Part shown: positions 35,188-43,927 of the stretch, in pieces
Layout of the letters: each line of letters opens with the position of its first letter
Position numbering within the stretch: position 1 is the stretch's first letter
Source of the DNA: Labrys sp. WJW
Lineage (GTDB): Bacteria > Pseudomonadota > Alphaproteobacteria > Rhizobiales > Labraceae
Direction: 5' to 3'
DNA: 64,000 nucleotides
Assembly: GCF_001676615.1 (NCBI RefSeq)
Contig: NZ_LYXZ01000020.1
Span: forward strand, 110,062-174,061
Translations under genes and position numbers: made by a program
Notes under the pieces: generated by a model
Told to the model about the DNA's origin: nothing
Database searches by the model: none
What the model saw: only the letters and a program-made list of their open reading frames with translations

Positions 35188-35239
35188 AATTTATGAATCT
35201 GTCCGGATATCAGTTGACAATATAACCTCCATTCTGCTG

Positions 35240-35253
35240 ATTGTGATCACAAT
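35240..35253. promoter_or_regulatory. Putative GntR operator, site 2
   Basis: The perfect 14-bp palindrome ATTGTGATCACAAT lies 60 bp (centre to centre) from site 1 and 59 bp upstream of the aminotransferase GTG start. Confidence 0.65.
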
Positions 35254-35311
35254 GGCGCGCGACGTCGCTTGGCGACGAGCGGTGCCACAATTCACGCAGC
35301 GGAGGTTCCTC

Positions 35312-36700
35312 GTGTCCAGCACGCCGATCGACAATGCAGCCATCGAGGCGCGGGTGAAGACCCTGCTGCCGGCGGAACGGCAGCTCTATGCCGAGCGCCG
35401 TCCCAAGGCGCGGGCGATGGCGGAGCGCAAGGGCAAGGGCCTCTTCGACAATGTGCCGATGCACTGGATGCTCGACTGGCCCATGCCCTTCCCAATGGTG
35501 ATCGAGCAGGCGAGCGGCGTGCATCTCACCGACATCGACGGCAATGCGGTGGTCGACCTCTGCCTCGGCGATACCGGCGCCATGTTCGGCCATGGACCCG
35601 AGCCGATCCTGGAGGTGCTCCGCGCCGTTGGTCACCGCGGCCTGACGACGATGCTGCCATCCGCCGACGCCGAGATCGTCGGCGAGCTACTGGCCGCCCG
35701 CTTCGGCCTGCCGCATTGGCAGATCGGCGCCACGGCGAGCGATGCCAACCGCTTCGCCATCCGCGTGGCGCGGGCCGTGACCGGCCGGCGCAAGATCCTG
35801 GTGTTCGACGGCTGCTACCATGGCGCCGTCGACGACACGCTGGTCGATCTCGTCAACGGCCGCACCTTCTCGCGGGCGAGCCTGCTCGGCCAGGTGGTCG
35901 ATCTCGGCGAGACCACCATCGCCATTCCCTTCAATGACGAGGAGGCGCTACGCAGCGCCTTGGCATCCGGGGAAGTCGCCTGCGTGCTGGCCGAGCCGGT
36001 GATGACCAATTGCGGCATGATCCTGCCGGCGCCTGGCTTCCACGACACGCTACGGCGGCTGACGCGCGAATATGGCACGCTGCTGCTGATCGACGAAACC
36101 CATACGATTTCCACCGGCCTCGGCGGCTACACCATGCTGCACGGCCTGGAGCCGGACCTGATGGTGATGGGCAAGCCCATCGGCGGCGGCGTGCCGGTGA
36201 GCGTATGGGGCATGAGCGCCGCGGTGGCCGAGGGGCTCGACCGGGCGCGGCGTGCGCGCGACAGCCACGGCCATTCCGGCATCGGCACCACCCTGTCCGG
36301 CAGCGCCCTGCAGCTCGCCTGCCTTAGGGCCAGCCTGGAAAGGGTGATGACATCAGAGACCTATGCCACCATGGCTGCGCGCACCGACATCATCGAGACA
36401 GGCCTTATCAAGGCGATAGCGGCGCAGGGGCTGCCCTGGCACGTCACCCGCGTCGGCGCCCGGCTGGAAGTGGTGTTCAGCCGCGAGCCGGTGCGCAATG
36501 CGGCGGAAGCCCGGGAAGCCGCTTCCGGCACCATCGAGGAAGGCCTGCACCTTTCCCTGCTCAATCGCGGCTTCCTGCTCACGCCCTTCCACAACATGAT
36601 CCTGGTCAGTCCGGCCCTGGCGGAGACGGAGGCCCGGGCACTGGTCGCCACCTATGGCGAGATCCTCGCCCGCTTCACCCAGGCCGCGGAGGCCGCGTGA
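35312..36700 (+). CDS. Class-III aminotransferase (glutamate-1-semialdehyde aminomutase-like)
   Basis: 462 aa from the GTG at 35312, which has GGAGG seven bases upstream; the frame open from 35180 runs through the operator sites. PLP fold type I: LIDETHTISTGLGGYT, the PLP lysine in MVMGKPIGGGVP, and GIGTTLSGSALQLA. It resembles glutamate-1-semialdehyde aminomutase but stands in a catabolic operon, so it probably transaminates an omega-amine or amino-aldehyde. The stop overlaps the ATG of the glutamine-synthetase-like gene (TGATG). Confidence 0.9.
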   Translation: MSSTPIDNAAIEARVKTLLPAERQLYAERRPKARAMAERKGKGLFDNVPMHWMLDWPMPFPMVIEQASGVHLTDIDGNAVVDLCLGDTGAMFGHGPEPILEVLRAVGHRGLTTMLPSADAEIVGELLAARFGLPHWQIGATASDANRFAIRVARAVTGRRKILVFDGCYHGAVDDTLVDLVNGRTFSRASLLGQVVDLGETTIAIPFNDEEALRSALASGEVACVLAEPVMTNCGMILPAPGFHDTLRRLTREYGTLLLIDETHTISTGLGGYTMLHGLEPDLMVMGKPIGGGVPVSVWGMSAAVAEGLDRARRARDSHGHSGIGTTLSGSALQLACLRASLERVMTSETYATMAARTDIIETGLIKAIAAQGLPWHVTRVGARLEVVFSREPVRNAAEAREAASGTIEEGLHLSLLNRGFLLTPFHNMILVSPALAETEARALVATYGEILARFTQAAEAA

Positions 36701-38091
36701 TGGCCGGTACCCCATCGACACGGCCGGCCCAGGCGGCCGATATCGCCGAAGCCGAAGCGTTCCTGGCCGATCATCCCGAGATCGGCGCCTTCGATCTGGT
36801 CCTGATCGACATCAACGGCATTGCCCGCGGCAAGATCATCAGGCGCGAGGAACTCCTGCCCCTGTTCCGCGGCGGACGGCATCTGCCCGGCTCCATTCTC
36901 GGCCTCGACGTCACCGGCGAGGATGTCGAGGAAACCGGCCTGGTCTGGTCGGATGGCGATGCAGACCGCCGTGCCTGGCCGATCGCGGGCTCGCTGGTGA
37001 CGCTGCCCTGGACCTCGCCGCCGCGCGGGGAGGTCAGACTGTCGCTGTTCGAGCTCGACGGCTCGCCGATGGCCGCCGATCCTCGCCATGCCCTGGCCGC
37101 CCAGCAGACCCTTCTGCAGGCCGACGGCAGGCAGCCGGTCGCCGCCTTCGAACTCGAATTCTATTTGCTCGACCGCGAGGCGGATGCCGCCGGTCGCCCG
37201 CAGCCGATCCGCATGCCTCTGACCGGCGAGCGTCTGAGCGGCATCCATGTCTATTCCGTCGATGAGCTTGATCGCCTCGAGCCCTTCGTCGATGCGGTCT
37301 ACCGCGCCGCCGAGGCGCAGGCCCTGCCGGTGCAGACGCTGATCTCCGAATATGCGCCGGGCCAGTTCGAGTTGACCCTGCGCCATCGCGAGGACGCGCT
37401 GCGCGCTGGCGACGACCTCATCATGCTGAAGCGCCTGCTGCGCGCCCTTGCCGTGCGCCACGGCATGAAGGCCTGTTTCATGGCCAAGCCCTTTGCCGGC
37501 CGCGCCGGCTCGGGCATGCACGCCCATGCCAGCCTGTCAGGCCGCGATGGCGCCAATCTCTTCGCCGACCGCGACGGCGAACTCGCGCCGGCCCTGCGCC
37601 ATGCCATTGCCGGCCTGCTGGAGACCATGACGGAGAGCATGCTGGTCTTCGCGCCCCACCTCAATTCCTGGCGGCGCTTCGCGGCGCAGAGCTATGCGCC
37701 GACGGCGCCGAGCTGGGGCGTCAACAACCGGGCCGTCGCCGTGCGCGTTCCCGCCGGTTCGCCGGAGGGGCGGCATCTGGAGCAGCGCGCTGCCGGCGTC
37801 GACGCCAATCCCTATCTGGTCGGGGCCGTCGTGCTGGCGGGCATCCGCCGGGGCCTTGCCGCTCAGCGCGATCCGGGCCCGCCGGCTACCGCCTATGCCA
37901 GCGCGGCCGATGATGCCCTGCCGGCCGATTGGCGCAGCGCCATCGAGGCGGCGGCCGGCTCGACCTTCCTGAAGGAGGCCCTGGGCAAGCGCCTTCACCA
38001 CGTGCTGCTGGCGCTCAAGCGGGCGGAATACCGGCGTTTTGCCGCCGATATCACCGCATTGGAGCTGCAGCTTTACGGGGAGGTCGTCTGA
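36700..38091 (+). CDS. Glutamine synthetase family protein (PuuA-like gamma-glutamyl-amine ligase)
   Basis: 463 aa from the ATG at 36700 (GGAGG upstream, overlap TGATG). Motifs: DINGIARGKII near the N-terminus, AFELEFYLLD and SEYAPGQFELTL (metal/glutamate site), GSGMHAHASL, NNRAVAVRVP and VDANPYL. The shape matches gamma-glutamylpolyamine synthetases, not the housekeeping GlnA, whose adenylylation loop is missing. Expected reaction: ATP-driven attachment of glutamate to an amine. Encoded between the aminotransferase and an SDR. Confidence 0.92.
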   Translation: MAGTPSTRPAQAADIAEAEAFLADHPEIGAFDLVLIDINGIARGKIIRREELLPLFRGGRHLPGSILGLDVTGEDVEETGLVWSDGDADRRAWPIAGSLVTLPWTSPPRGEVRLSLFELDGSPMAADPRHALAAQQTLLQADGRQPVAAFELEFYLLDREADAAGRPQPIRMPLTGERLSGIHVYSVDELDRLEPFVDAVYRAAEAQALPVQTLISEYAPGQFELTLRHREDALRAGDDLIMLKRLLRALAVRHGMKACFMAKPFAGRAGSGMHAHASLSGRDGANLFADRDGELAPALRHAIAGLLETMTESMLVFAPHLNSWRRFAAQSYAPTAPSWGVNNRAVAVRVPAGSPEGRHLEQRAAGVDANPYLVGAVVLAGIRRGLAAQRDPGPPATAYASAADDALPADWRSAIEAAAGSTFLKEALGKRLHHVLLALKRAEYRRFAADITALELQLYGEVV

Positions 38092-38092
38092 G

Positions 38093-38860
38093 ATGGCCAG
38101 GCGGACCGTTCTGATTGCCGGTGGTGCCGGCGGCATGGGTCTGGCGACCGCGCTACGCTTTGCCCAGGACGGCGCGCGCGTGGTCCTGGCGGATCTTCCG
38201 GGCGCGCGTCTCGAAGAGGCCCGGGCAAGGGTAGAGGAGGCCGGTGCCGAGGTGCTCGCTTTGCCGCTCGACATCCGCTCGGCCCAGGCCTGCCGCGAGG
38301 TGGTGGCGAAGGCGAGCGAGGCCGATGGTCTCGATGTGCTCGTCAACGCCGCCGGTGTCTGGCTGGAAGGCCCCGCCACGGAGGTCGGCGAGGAGGATTG
38401 GGACCGGGTGCTCGACGTCAACCTCAAGGGCGCCTTCTTCCTGATCTCGGCGGCCATTCCCCATCTCGCTGCCTCTCGCGGGGTGATCGTCAACATCGCT
38501 TCCGATGCCGGGCTTGTCGGCAACAACGGGGCGGCCGTCTATTGCGCCTCCAAGGGCGGGCTGGTGCTGCTCAGCAAGGCGCTGGCGCTCGAACTCGCGC
38601 CGCAGGGCGTCCGCGTCAATGCGATCTGCCCCGGCGACGTCGCCACGCCGATGATCGAATACCAGGCCGCGACCTATGGCGACGGCGATCCCGACGCCTA
38701 TAAGCGCCGGCTGCTCGGCAACTACCCGCAGGGCGAGAACGCCCGTTTCATCAAAGCCGAAGAGATTGCCGGCCTCATCCATTATCTCTGCCAGCCCGGC
38801 GCCGCACCGATCACCGGCGCGGCCCTTTCCATCGATTTCGGTATCACCGCAGGCTATTGA
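38093..38860 (+). CDS. SDR family oxidoreductase
   Basis: 255 aa from the ATG at 38093. Nucleotide motif IAGGAGGMGLATALRF, Asn-Ala-Ala in LVNAAGVW, catalytic Ser near NIASDAGLVG and YCASK. C-terminal TGAALSIDFGITAGY. Follows the PuuA-like gene after one base. Probably NAD-dependent oxidation of a hydroxy compound in the same pathway. Confidence 0.91.
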   Translation: MARRTVLIAGGAGGMGLATALRFAQDGARVVLADLPGARLEEARARVEEAGAEVLALPLDIRSAQACREVVAKASEADGLDVLVNAAGVWLEGPATEVGEEDWDRVLDVNLKGAFFLISAAIPHLAASRGVIVNIASDAGLVGNNGAAVYCASKGGLVLLSKALALELAPQGVRVNAICPGDVATPMIEYQAATYGDGDPDAYKRRLLGNYPQGENARFIKAEEIAGLIHYLCQPGAAPITGAALSIDFGITAGY

Positions 38861-38875
38861 ACCCGAGCTTTTGGC

Positions 38876-39916
38876 ATGAAGACCTTCTACACCGCCGATC
38901 ACCATCTCCATCACAGCGGCATGGAGCTTTCCTTCGGCAAGATCGTCGAGACCTTCGAAAAGCCGGAACGGGCTGAGATCATCCTGGCACGGGTCAAGGA
39001 AGTGGGGCTCGGCCCGGTGCTGACCCCGCAGGATTACGAGATCGCGCCGATCACGCGCATCCATACGCCTGATTATGTCGATTTCCTCAAGGGCGTGTAT
39101 GAGGAATGGCGGGCGGCTGGCCGCGACGGCGAGGTCTGGCCCTATAGCTGGCGCCACCGTTCCATGCCGCCGATCGACAAGGCGCCGAGTGGCCTTGATG
39201 CCCGTCTTTCCTATTATTCCTTCGACATGGCCGGCTCGATCACCGCCACCACCTGGCGGGCGGCCAAGCGTGCCGCCGACACGGCGCTGGCCGGCGCTGA
39301 TGCCGTGCTCGGCGGCGAGCGCACGGCCTTCTCGCTATGCCGCCCGCCCGGCCATCATGCGGGCCGCGATTTCTTCGGCGGCTATTGCTACCTCAACAAT
39401 GCCGCCATCGCCGTGCAGCGTTTCCGCGATGCCGGCCGTTCCCGCGTGGCGGTGCTCGACGTCGACTATCACCACGGCAACGGCACGCAGGAGATCTTCT
39501 ACGACAGGGCTGACGTGTTGGTCGCTTCCATGCATGGCGATCCCGATTTCGAATTTCCCTTCCATCTCGGTTATGCCCGCGAGCGCGGCGAAGGCGCGGG
39601 CGAAGGCTTCAACCTCAACTATCCCCTGCCTTCAGGCACGCAGTGGCCGGAATGGTCCGCCGCCTTCGAGCATGCCTGCCGCAGGATCGTGGCCTTCGAT
39701 GCGCAGGCTCTCGTGGTTTCGCTCGGGGTCGACACCTACAAGGACGACCCGATCTCGCAATTCAAGCTCGACAGCCCGCATTTCAGCGAGATCGGCGCGC
39801 GGATCGCGGCGCTGAGCCTGCCGACCCTGTTCGTGATGGAAGGCGGCTATGCCGTCGGGGCGCTCGGGGTCAACGCCGTCAACGTCCTTACCGGCTTCGA
39901 ACAGGCTGGAGGCTGA
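38876..39916 (+). CDS. Histone deacetylase superfamily protein, acetylpolyamine amidohydrolase type
   Basis: 346 aa. The zinc hydrolase core is intact: CRPPGHHAG (His-His charge relay), LDVDYHHGNGTQE (zinc-ligand Asp and His), GGYCYLNNAAIA and MEGGYAVGALGVN. Bacterial members of this size (APAH) remove acetyl groups from acetylputrescine, acetylcadaverine and similar amines. Encoded between two SDRs in the amine operon; a second member lies at 43928-44941. Acetyl removal from an imported N-acetylated amine is therefore the likely role. Confidence 0.92.
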   Translation: MKTFYTADHHLHHSGMELSFGKIVETFEKPERAEIILARVKEVGLGPVLTPQDYEIAPITRIHTPDYVDFLKGVYEEWRAAGRDGEVWPYSWRHRSMPPIDKAPSGLDARLSYYSFDMAGSITATTWRAAKRAADTALAGADAVLGGERTAFSLCRPPGHHAGRDFFGGYCYLNNAAIAVQRFRDAGRSRVAVLDVDYHHGNGTQEIFYDRADVLVASMHGDPDFEFPFHLGYARERGEGAGEGFNLNYPLPSGTQWPEWSAAFEHACRRIVAFDAQALVVSLGVDTYKDDPISQFKLDSPHFSEIGARIAALSLPTLFVMEGGYAVGALGVNAVNVLTGFEQAGG

Positions 39917-39917
39917 G

Positions 39918-40685
39918 ATGGCATCGGGACCTTTCGTCCGCTCGCGCTCGGTCCTGGTAACGGGGGCCGGCTCTCCCGACGGGATCGGATTCGCCATTGC
40001 CAGGGCCTTCGGGCGGGCCGGCCTGTCGGTGGCGATCACGGCCTCGACCGATCGCATCTATCGTCGTGCGGCGGAGCTGGAGGCCGAAGGCATCGAAGCC
40101 TGGGCAGCGGTTGCCGATCTGACGCAGCCCGACGCGGTGCGCCGATTGCGGTCGGCGGCGGGTGACGTCGACATCCTCGTCAACAATGCCGGCATGGGCA
40201 GCGTGCTGCAGCCCGCGCTGCAGAAGCGCTTCGTCGATCTCGACGAGGCCGAATGGAGCCGCGGCATCGATGTCAGCCTGAAGACCGCCTTCCTGGTGAC
40301 GCGGGCCTTCCTGCCGGCCATGATCGCCGGGCGGCATGGGCGCATCGTCAATGTCGCCTCGGTCACCGGCCCCTATGTCTCCAATCCGGGCGAGGCGGCC
40401 TATTCGGCGGCAAAGGCCGGCATGGTGGGGCTGACCCACGCCCTTGCCCTGGAAGTGGCCGGGGATGGTGTTACCGTCAACGCGGTGGCGCCGGGCTGGA
40501 TCGAGACGGGTTCCTCCACCGAGGAGGAGCGTGTCGCCGCCCGCGCCACGCCACCGGGGCGTGCCGGAACCCCCGACGAGGTCGCCGCCGCAGTGGCCTT
40601 CCTGGCCTCTGACGGCGCCAGCTACGTCAACGGTTCCGTGCTGGTGGTGGATGGTGGCAACATCCTGCAGGAGCGCAAGGCCTAG
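39918..40685 (+). CDS. SDR family oxidoreductase
   Basis: 255 aa from the ATG at 39918, one base after the deacetylase stop. LVTGAGSPDGIGFAIARAFG has a short insertion in the glycine motif; LVNNAGMG, NVASVTG and YSAAK are standard. Last gene of the operon from 35312; its stop overlaps the stop of the convergent GntR gene by 4 bp. Substrate unknown. Confidence 0.9.
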   Translation: MASGPFVRSRSVLVTGAGSPDGIGFAIARAFGRAGLSVAITASTDRIYRRAAELEAEGIEAWAAVADLTQPDAVRRLRSAAGDVDILVNNAGMGSVLQPALQKRFVDLDEAEWSRGIDVSLKTAFLVTRAFLPAMIAGRHGRIVNVASVTGPYVSNPGEAAYSAAKAGMVGLTHALALEVAGDGVTVNAVAPGWIETGSSTEEERVAARATPPGRAGTPDEVAAAVAFLASDGASYVNGSVLVVDGGNILQERKA

Positions 40686-41368
40686 TTCGCGCCCAGGCCG
40701 AGGGTGTGCCGCAGCAGGTACATGCCGTCGAGAATGTCGGCCTCGATGGCGGTGCGCAGCGAATCCGCATCGTTCCGGCGGATCGCCTCGATCGCCATCT
40801 TGTGCTTGTCGATGATCTCGGCGCCTTCGACCACGTCATAGATGGTGCGCATGAAGGGGCCGAACTGCACCCAGACGCTTTCGAGCAGGGGGACCAGTAC
40901 GTCCGAATTGCCGGCGCGATAGAGCTCGAAGTGGAAGTTGTAATTGGCCAGCATGTAGATGTCGGCGCTACCGGTCTTGTAGTTCCGGTTCATCGTCTCG
41001 TCATGGGCGATCATGCGTTCCAGCCTGTTGCCATCGACAAAAGGCAGGGCACGCCGGGCGCAGAGCGGCTCGAGGGCGAGACGCGCGCTCATCAGCTCCT
41101 CAAAGCGGGCCACGGTCAGATGGGGCACGCAGACCCGCCTGTTCTGCTGGACTTCCAGGGCGTTCTCCGCCGCCAGGCGGCGGATCGCCTCGCGGCAGGG
41201 CATCACGCCCACGCCCAGCATGTCGCTGATGCCGCGCAGGCTCATGCTCTTGCCGGGAGGAAAATTACCGATGATCAACTGCTCGCGCAGCGTCCTGTAG
41301 ACCTGCTGGTGCAGTGGATTGGTCGCGGTGTCGGCCGGTTCGACGGCAGCGAGACTATCGGTGCTCAT
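40682..41368 (-). CDS. GntR family transcriptional regulator (FCD subfamily)
   Basis: 228 aa. N-terminal winged helix (about 20-80: LREQLIIGNFPPGKSMSLRG, then MPCREAIRRLAAENALE) and an all-helical FCD effector domain with Asp/His metal-site residues. FCD members usually sense carboxylic acids. TGTGATCACA (41376-41385) lies 8 bp before its ATG, and the same palindrome appears twice before the aminotransferase operon (35180, 35240), so autoregulation plus control of that operon is inferred. It lies downstream of the RhmD-like gene on the same strand. Confidence 0.92.
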   Translation of the reverse strand: MSTDSLAAVEPADTATNPLHQQVYRTLREQLIIGNFPPGKSMSLRGISDMLGVGVMPCREAIRRLAAENALEVQQNRRVCVPHLTVARFEELMSARLALEPLCARRALPFVDGNRLERMIAHDETMNRNYKTGSADIYMLANYNFHFELYRAGNSDVLVPLLESVWVQFGPFMRTIYDVVEGAEIIDKHKMAIEAIRRNDADSLRTAIEADILDGMYLLRHTLGLGAN

Positions 41369-41375
41369 CCCCGAC

Positions 41376-41385
41376 TGTGATCACA
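41376..41385. promoter_or_regulatory. Putative GntR operator at its own gene
   Basis: Perfect palindrome TGTGATCACA ending 8 bp upstream of the GntR start codon. Same core as at 35180 and 35240. Confidence 0.65.
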
Positions 41386-41431
41386 TTGGCGTGCCGAGAG
41401 CAAGCGCCGAAGCAGGGCAGGGCGTGCCCTG

Positions 41432-42610
41432 CTATATCCCGGCCTCGACCAGCACCGCCGCGGGATTGCGGGTGAGGCCGAAGCCCGGGGTATCGGGAAC
41501 GTCGAGGCGTCCGTTCTTCGGCACCGGCTCGTTGCTGAAGAGGGGCCCGAAAACCGGCAATACGTCCTGGCCGTCGGCACTGTTGGCGACATATTCGCAA
41601 TAGGGCGAATGGGGCTGCGACATCACGAAATGGTAGCTGAACGGGCCACTGCCATGCGGCACCACCGGAATGTCGTAGGCGCTCGCATGGGCGGAGATCC
41701 GCAGCAATTCGGTGAGGCCACCGACCCACATCACATCGGGCTGCAAGATGTCGATGTGGCGGCCTTCGATCAGCTTGCGAAAGCCGTAGCGCGAATATTC
41801 ATGCTCGCCCGTCGTCCATTTGGTTGCCGGCAAAGCTCTCTTGAGCAACGCATAGCCGTCGACATCGTCGGGATGCAGCACTTCTTCCCACCAATAGATG
41901 TCGAGATCCTTGCAGGCGGTGGCGAGCTCGATCGCGTAGGGCACGTCGAGCGCCATGTAGCAATCCACCATCAGCGGATAGTCGGGACCGACGGTTTCGC
42001 GATGCGCGGCGAGGAAGGCGACATTGGCGCGCAGGCCGTCGATGCCGTCGGCCGGGCCGTGGGGCAGGGGCACCTTGCCGCCCCAGAAGCCGAGCCGGCG
42101 GGCCGCTTCCGGCCGCGGACCGGTGCAATAGAAGCGGATCTCCTCCTTGGTGCGTCCGCCGATCAGCTTGTAGACCGGCTCCTCGCGCATCTTGCCGATG
42201 AGATCCCACAGCGCGAGATCCACCACGGAGATGGTGGCGAGCGGCAGGCCCTTGCGGCCGTAATACATCGAAGCCCGGAACATCTGGTCCCAGAGGCGAT
42301 TGAGGTCGCGCGGGTCGGCACCATCGAGGAAGCGGCGGAAATGGTGCTGGATCAGCCAGCAGGCGGGCTCGCCGCCAAAGCCCGTGGCGAGCCCGACATG
42401 GCCGCTTTCCGTCTCGATCTCCACCACGATCGAGCCCATGACGTTGACGCCCCAGCTGGTGCGCGAGGCCTTGTAGTCGGCATAGCCCGACATCGGATTG
42501 GCAATCAGCGTGTCGATGAGCCAATGCCCCTGCTTCTGGCTGAAATAGTCGCCACCACCCTCGCTGCGGACCAGATAGGTCCTGACCTGCTTGATGCGGG
42601 GAGATGCCAT
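41432..42610 (-). CDS. Enolase-superfamily dehydratase, L-rhamnonate dehydratase-like
   Basis: 392 aa. The N-terminus (IKQVRTYLVRSEGGGDYFSQ, ANPMSGYADYKASRTSWGVN) and TISVVDLALWDLIGKMREEP follow E. coli RhmD closely. The metal ligands are in LMVDCYM, YWWEEVL and GEHEY, and the late catalytic His in VVPHGSGPFSYH. The expected reaction is dehydration of a sugar acid such as L-rhamnonate to a 2-keto-3-deoxy acid. Divergent from an SDR that could oxidise the sugar or the keto-deoxy product. No rhamnose lactonase or aldolase is adjacent. Confidence 0.88.
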   Translation of the reverse strand: MASPRIKQVRTYLVRSEGGGDYFSQKQGHWLIDTLIANPMSGYADYKASRTSWGVNVMGSIVVEIETESGHVGLATGFGGEPACWLIQHHFRRFLDGADPRDLNRLWDQMFRASMYYGRKGLPLATISVVDLALWDLIGKMREEPVYKLIGGRTKEEIRFYCTGPRPEAARRLGFWGGKVPLPHGPADGIDGLRANVAFLAAHRETVGPDYPLMVDCYMALDVPYAIELATACKDLDIYWWEEVLHPDDVDGYALLKRALPATKWTTGEHEYSRYGFRKLIEGRHIDILQPDVMWVGGLTELLRISAHASAYDIPVVPHGSGPFSYHFVMSQPHSPYCEYVANSADGQDVLPVFGPLFSNEPVPKNGRLDVPDTPGFGLTRNPAAVLVEAGI

Positions 42611-42657
42611 GCCTCGTCCTTCCTGCGTTGGGTTGCGTCGAATAGTGACGCAAGAAA

Positions 42658-42670
42658 CTTGTCAGTCAAG
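42658..42670. promoter_or_regulatory. Palindrome in the dehydratase/SDR divergent promoter, site 1
   Basis: CTTGTCAGTCAAG, near-palindrome, one position off the FCD-GntR consensus TNGTNNNACNA, 48 bp upstream of the dehydratase start. Confidence 0.35.
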
Positions 42671-42700
42671 TTTACAAATTCTTGAAAACGCACTCTCTTG

Positions 42701-42711
42701 TTGTCAGACAA
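42701..42711. promoter_or_regulatory. Palindrome in the dehydratase/SDR divergent promoter, site 2
   Basis: TTGTCAGACAA fits the FadR-type consensus TNGTNNNACNA exactly. It differs from the GTGATCAC sites, so a second regulator may act here. Confidence 0.45.
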
Positions 42712-42795
42712 ATAATCCGATATCACCCGGATGCCCCGGAAAACGCGGAGGCGCCGGCGGGACGGCCGGCATTTGGAAGGCAGGGAAGGACCGGC

Positions 42796-43545
42796 ATGAC
42801 CACGATCATTCGCTTCGAGGGCCGCGGCGCCATCATCACCGGCGGAGCCTCCGGCATCGGCCTCAAGACGGCTGAGCGCATCGTGGCCGAAGGCGGCTCG
42901 GTCTCGATCTGGGACGTGGATGCTGCCCGCATCGAGACGGTTCGCCAGGCCTTGGGGCCACGGGCCCATGGCATTGCCATCGACATCACCGACGCTGCTG
43001 CCGTGGAAAAGGCGGCGCTGCAGGCCGAAAGCCAGCTCGGCCGCATCGACGTGCTGGTCTGCTCCGCCGGCGTGGCCGGCAAGAACGAATTGCTGGTCAA
43101 CTATCCGATCGAGGAGTGGAAGCGGGTCTACGACATCAACGTCAACGGCCTGTTCTATTGCAACCGCTTCGTTGCGCCGCTGATGCAGAAGTATGGCTAT
43201 GGCCGCATCGTGAATGTCGCCTCCATCGCTGGCAAGGAAGGCAATCCCACGGCTTCGGCCTATTCCTCGTCGAAGGCAGCGGTAATCGGCCTGACCAAGT
43301 CGCTGGGCAAGGAACTCTCGAAGGAGGGCATCACCGTCAACGCCATCACGCCGGCGACGGTCGACACGCCGATCTTGCAGCAGGTCAGCCAGGCCCATAT
43401 CGACTACATGCTGTCGAAGATCCCGATGGGCCGCTTCGGCACCGTGGAGGAACTGGCCGCCATCATTACCTGGCTCGCCAGCGAGGAATGCTCCTTCACC
43501 ACCGGCGCCGTGTTCGACATTTCGGGCGGCCGCGCCACCTATTGA
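42796..43545 (+). CDS. SDR family oxidoreductase
   Basis: 249 aa from the ATG at 42796 (GGGAAGGA upstream). IITGGASGIGLKTAERIVAE, DxD in IWDVDAA (NAD preference), VCSAGVAG, NVASIAG and YSSSK. The C-terminal TGAVFDISGGRATY is typical of sugar or sugar-acid dehydrogenases. Divergent from the RhmD-like gene with palindromes between, so the two probably act in one sugar-acid route. Confidence 0.91.
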   Translation: MTTIIRFEGRGAIITGGASGIGLKTAERIVAEGGSVSIWDVDAARIETVRQALGPRAHGIAIDITDAAAVEKAALQAESQLGRIDVLVCSAGVAGKNELLVNYPIEEWKRVYDINVNGLFYCNRFVAPLMQKYGYGRIVNVASIAGKEGNPTASAYSSSKAAVIGLTKSLGKELSKEGITVNAITPATVDTPILQQVSQAHIDYMLSKIPMGRFGTVEELAAIITWLASEECSFTTGAVFDISGGRATY

Positions 43546-43549
43546 TCGT

Positions 43550-43798
43550 TCAAGAGGAACGGCGGGCCATCAGCGCCCGCACCAGCACCACGGCGAGCGC
43601 CGCCAGTCCGATGGCGGAGGCCGCTAGGATGACGGTGAGGCTCGTCGTCACATAGCAGGGTGCGGAATTGGCGGGATTCTGTTGGCAGGGAAACCGGCTG
43701 TCGATCAGACGCGCCAGATAATGTCCCTGCGTCTCGAGAAAGACCAGCGTGGCGCAGCCGAGAGCCAACAGTGCTAGGAAACCGGTACTCGGACGCAT
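43550..43798 (-). CDS. Small two-helix membrane protein
   Basis: 82 aa from the ATG at 43796-43798, with AAGGA upstream. Helix 1 at about 6-21, helix 2 at about 53-77, and between them a short loop with two cysteines (FPCQQ, APCYV) that would face the periplasm and could form a disulfide. The longer frame to 44614 is antisense to the second deacetylase and is not used. No family recognised. It converges with the SDR (5-bp gap) and is divergent from the deacetylase. Confidence 0.62.
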   Translation of the reverse strand: MRPSTGFLALLALGCATLVFLETQGHYLARLIDSRFPCQQNPANSAPCYVTTSLTVILAASAIGLAALAVVLVRALMARRSS

Positions 43799-43927
43799 GA
43801 TGGAAGTCCTTGGGAAAAGAGCGTCTATTTTTCGCACCGGTTGATCCGTGTGGCAGTTTCGCCGGTCACAGCCAGATCGGCTAAACAGGGAGCGGATCGA
43901 GTCGCAGCCGACGGAGGAACAGCGGAC

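Noticed and set aside
35240..35253. CRP-type site
   Set aside because: TGTGA and TCACA half-sites are present but without the 6-bp spacer of CRP sites; the repeated spacerless palindrome near the GntR gene fits that regulator better.
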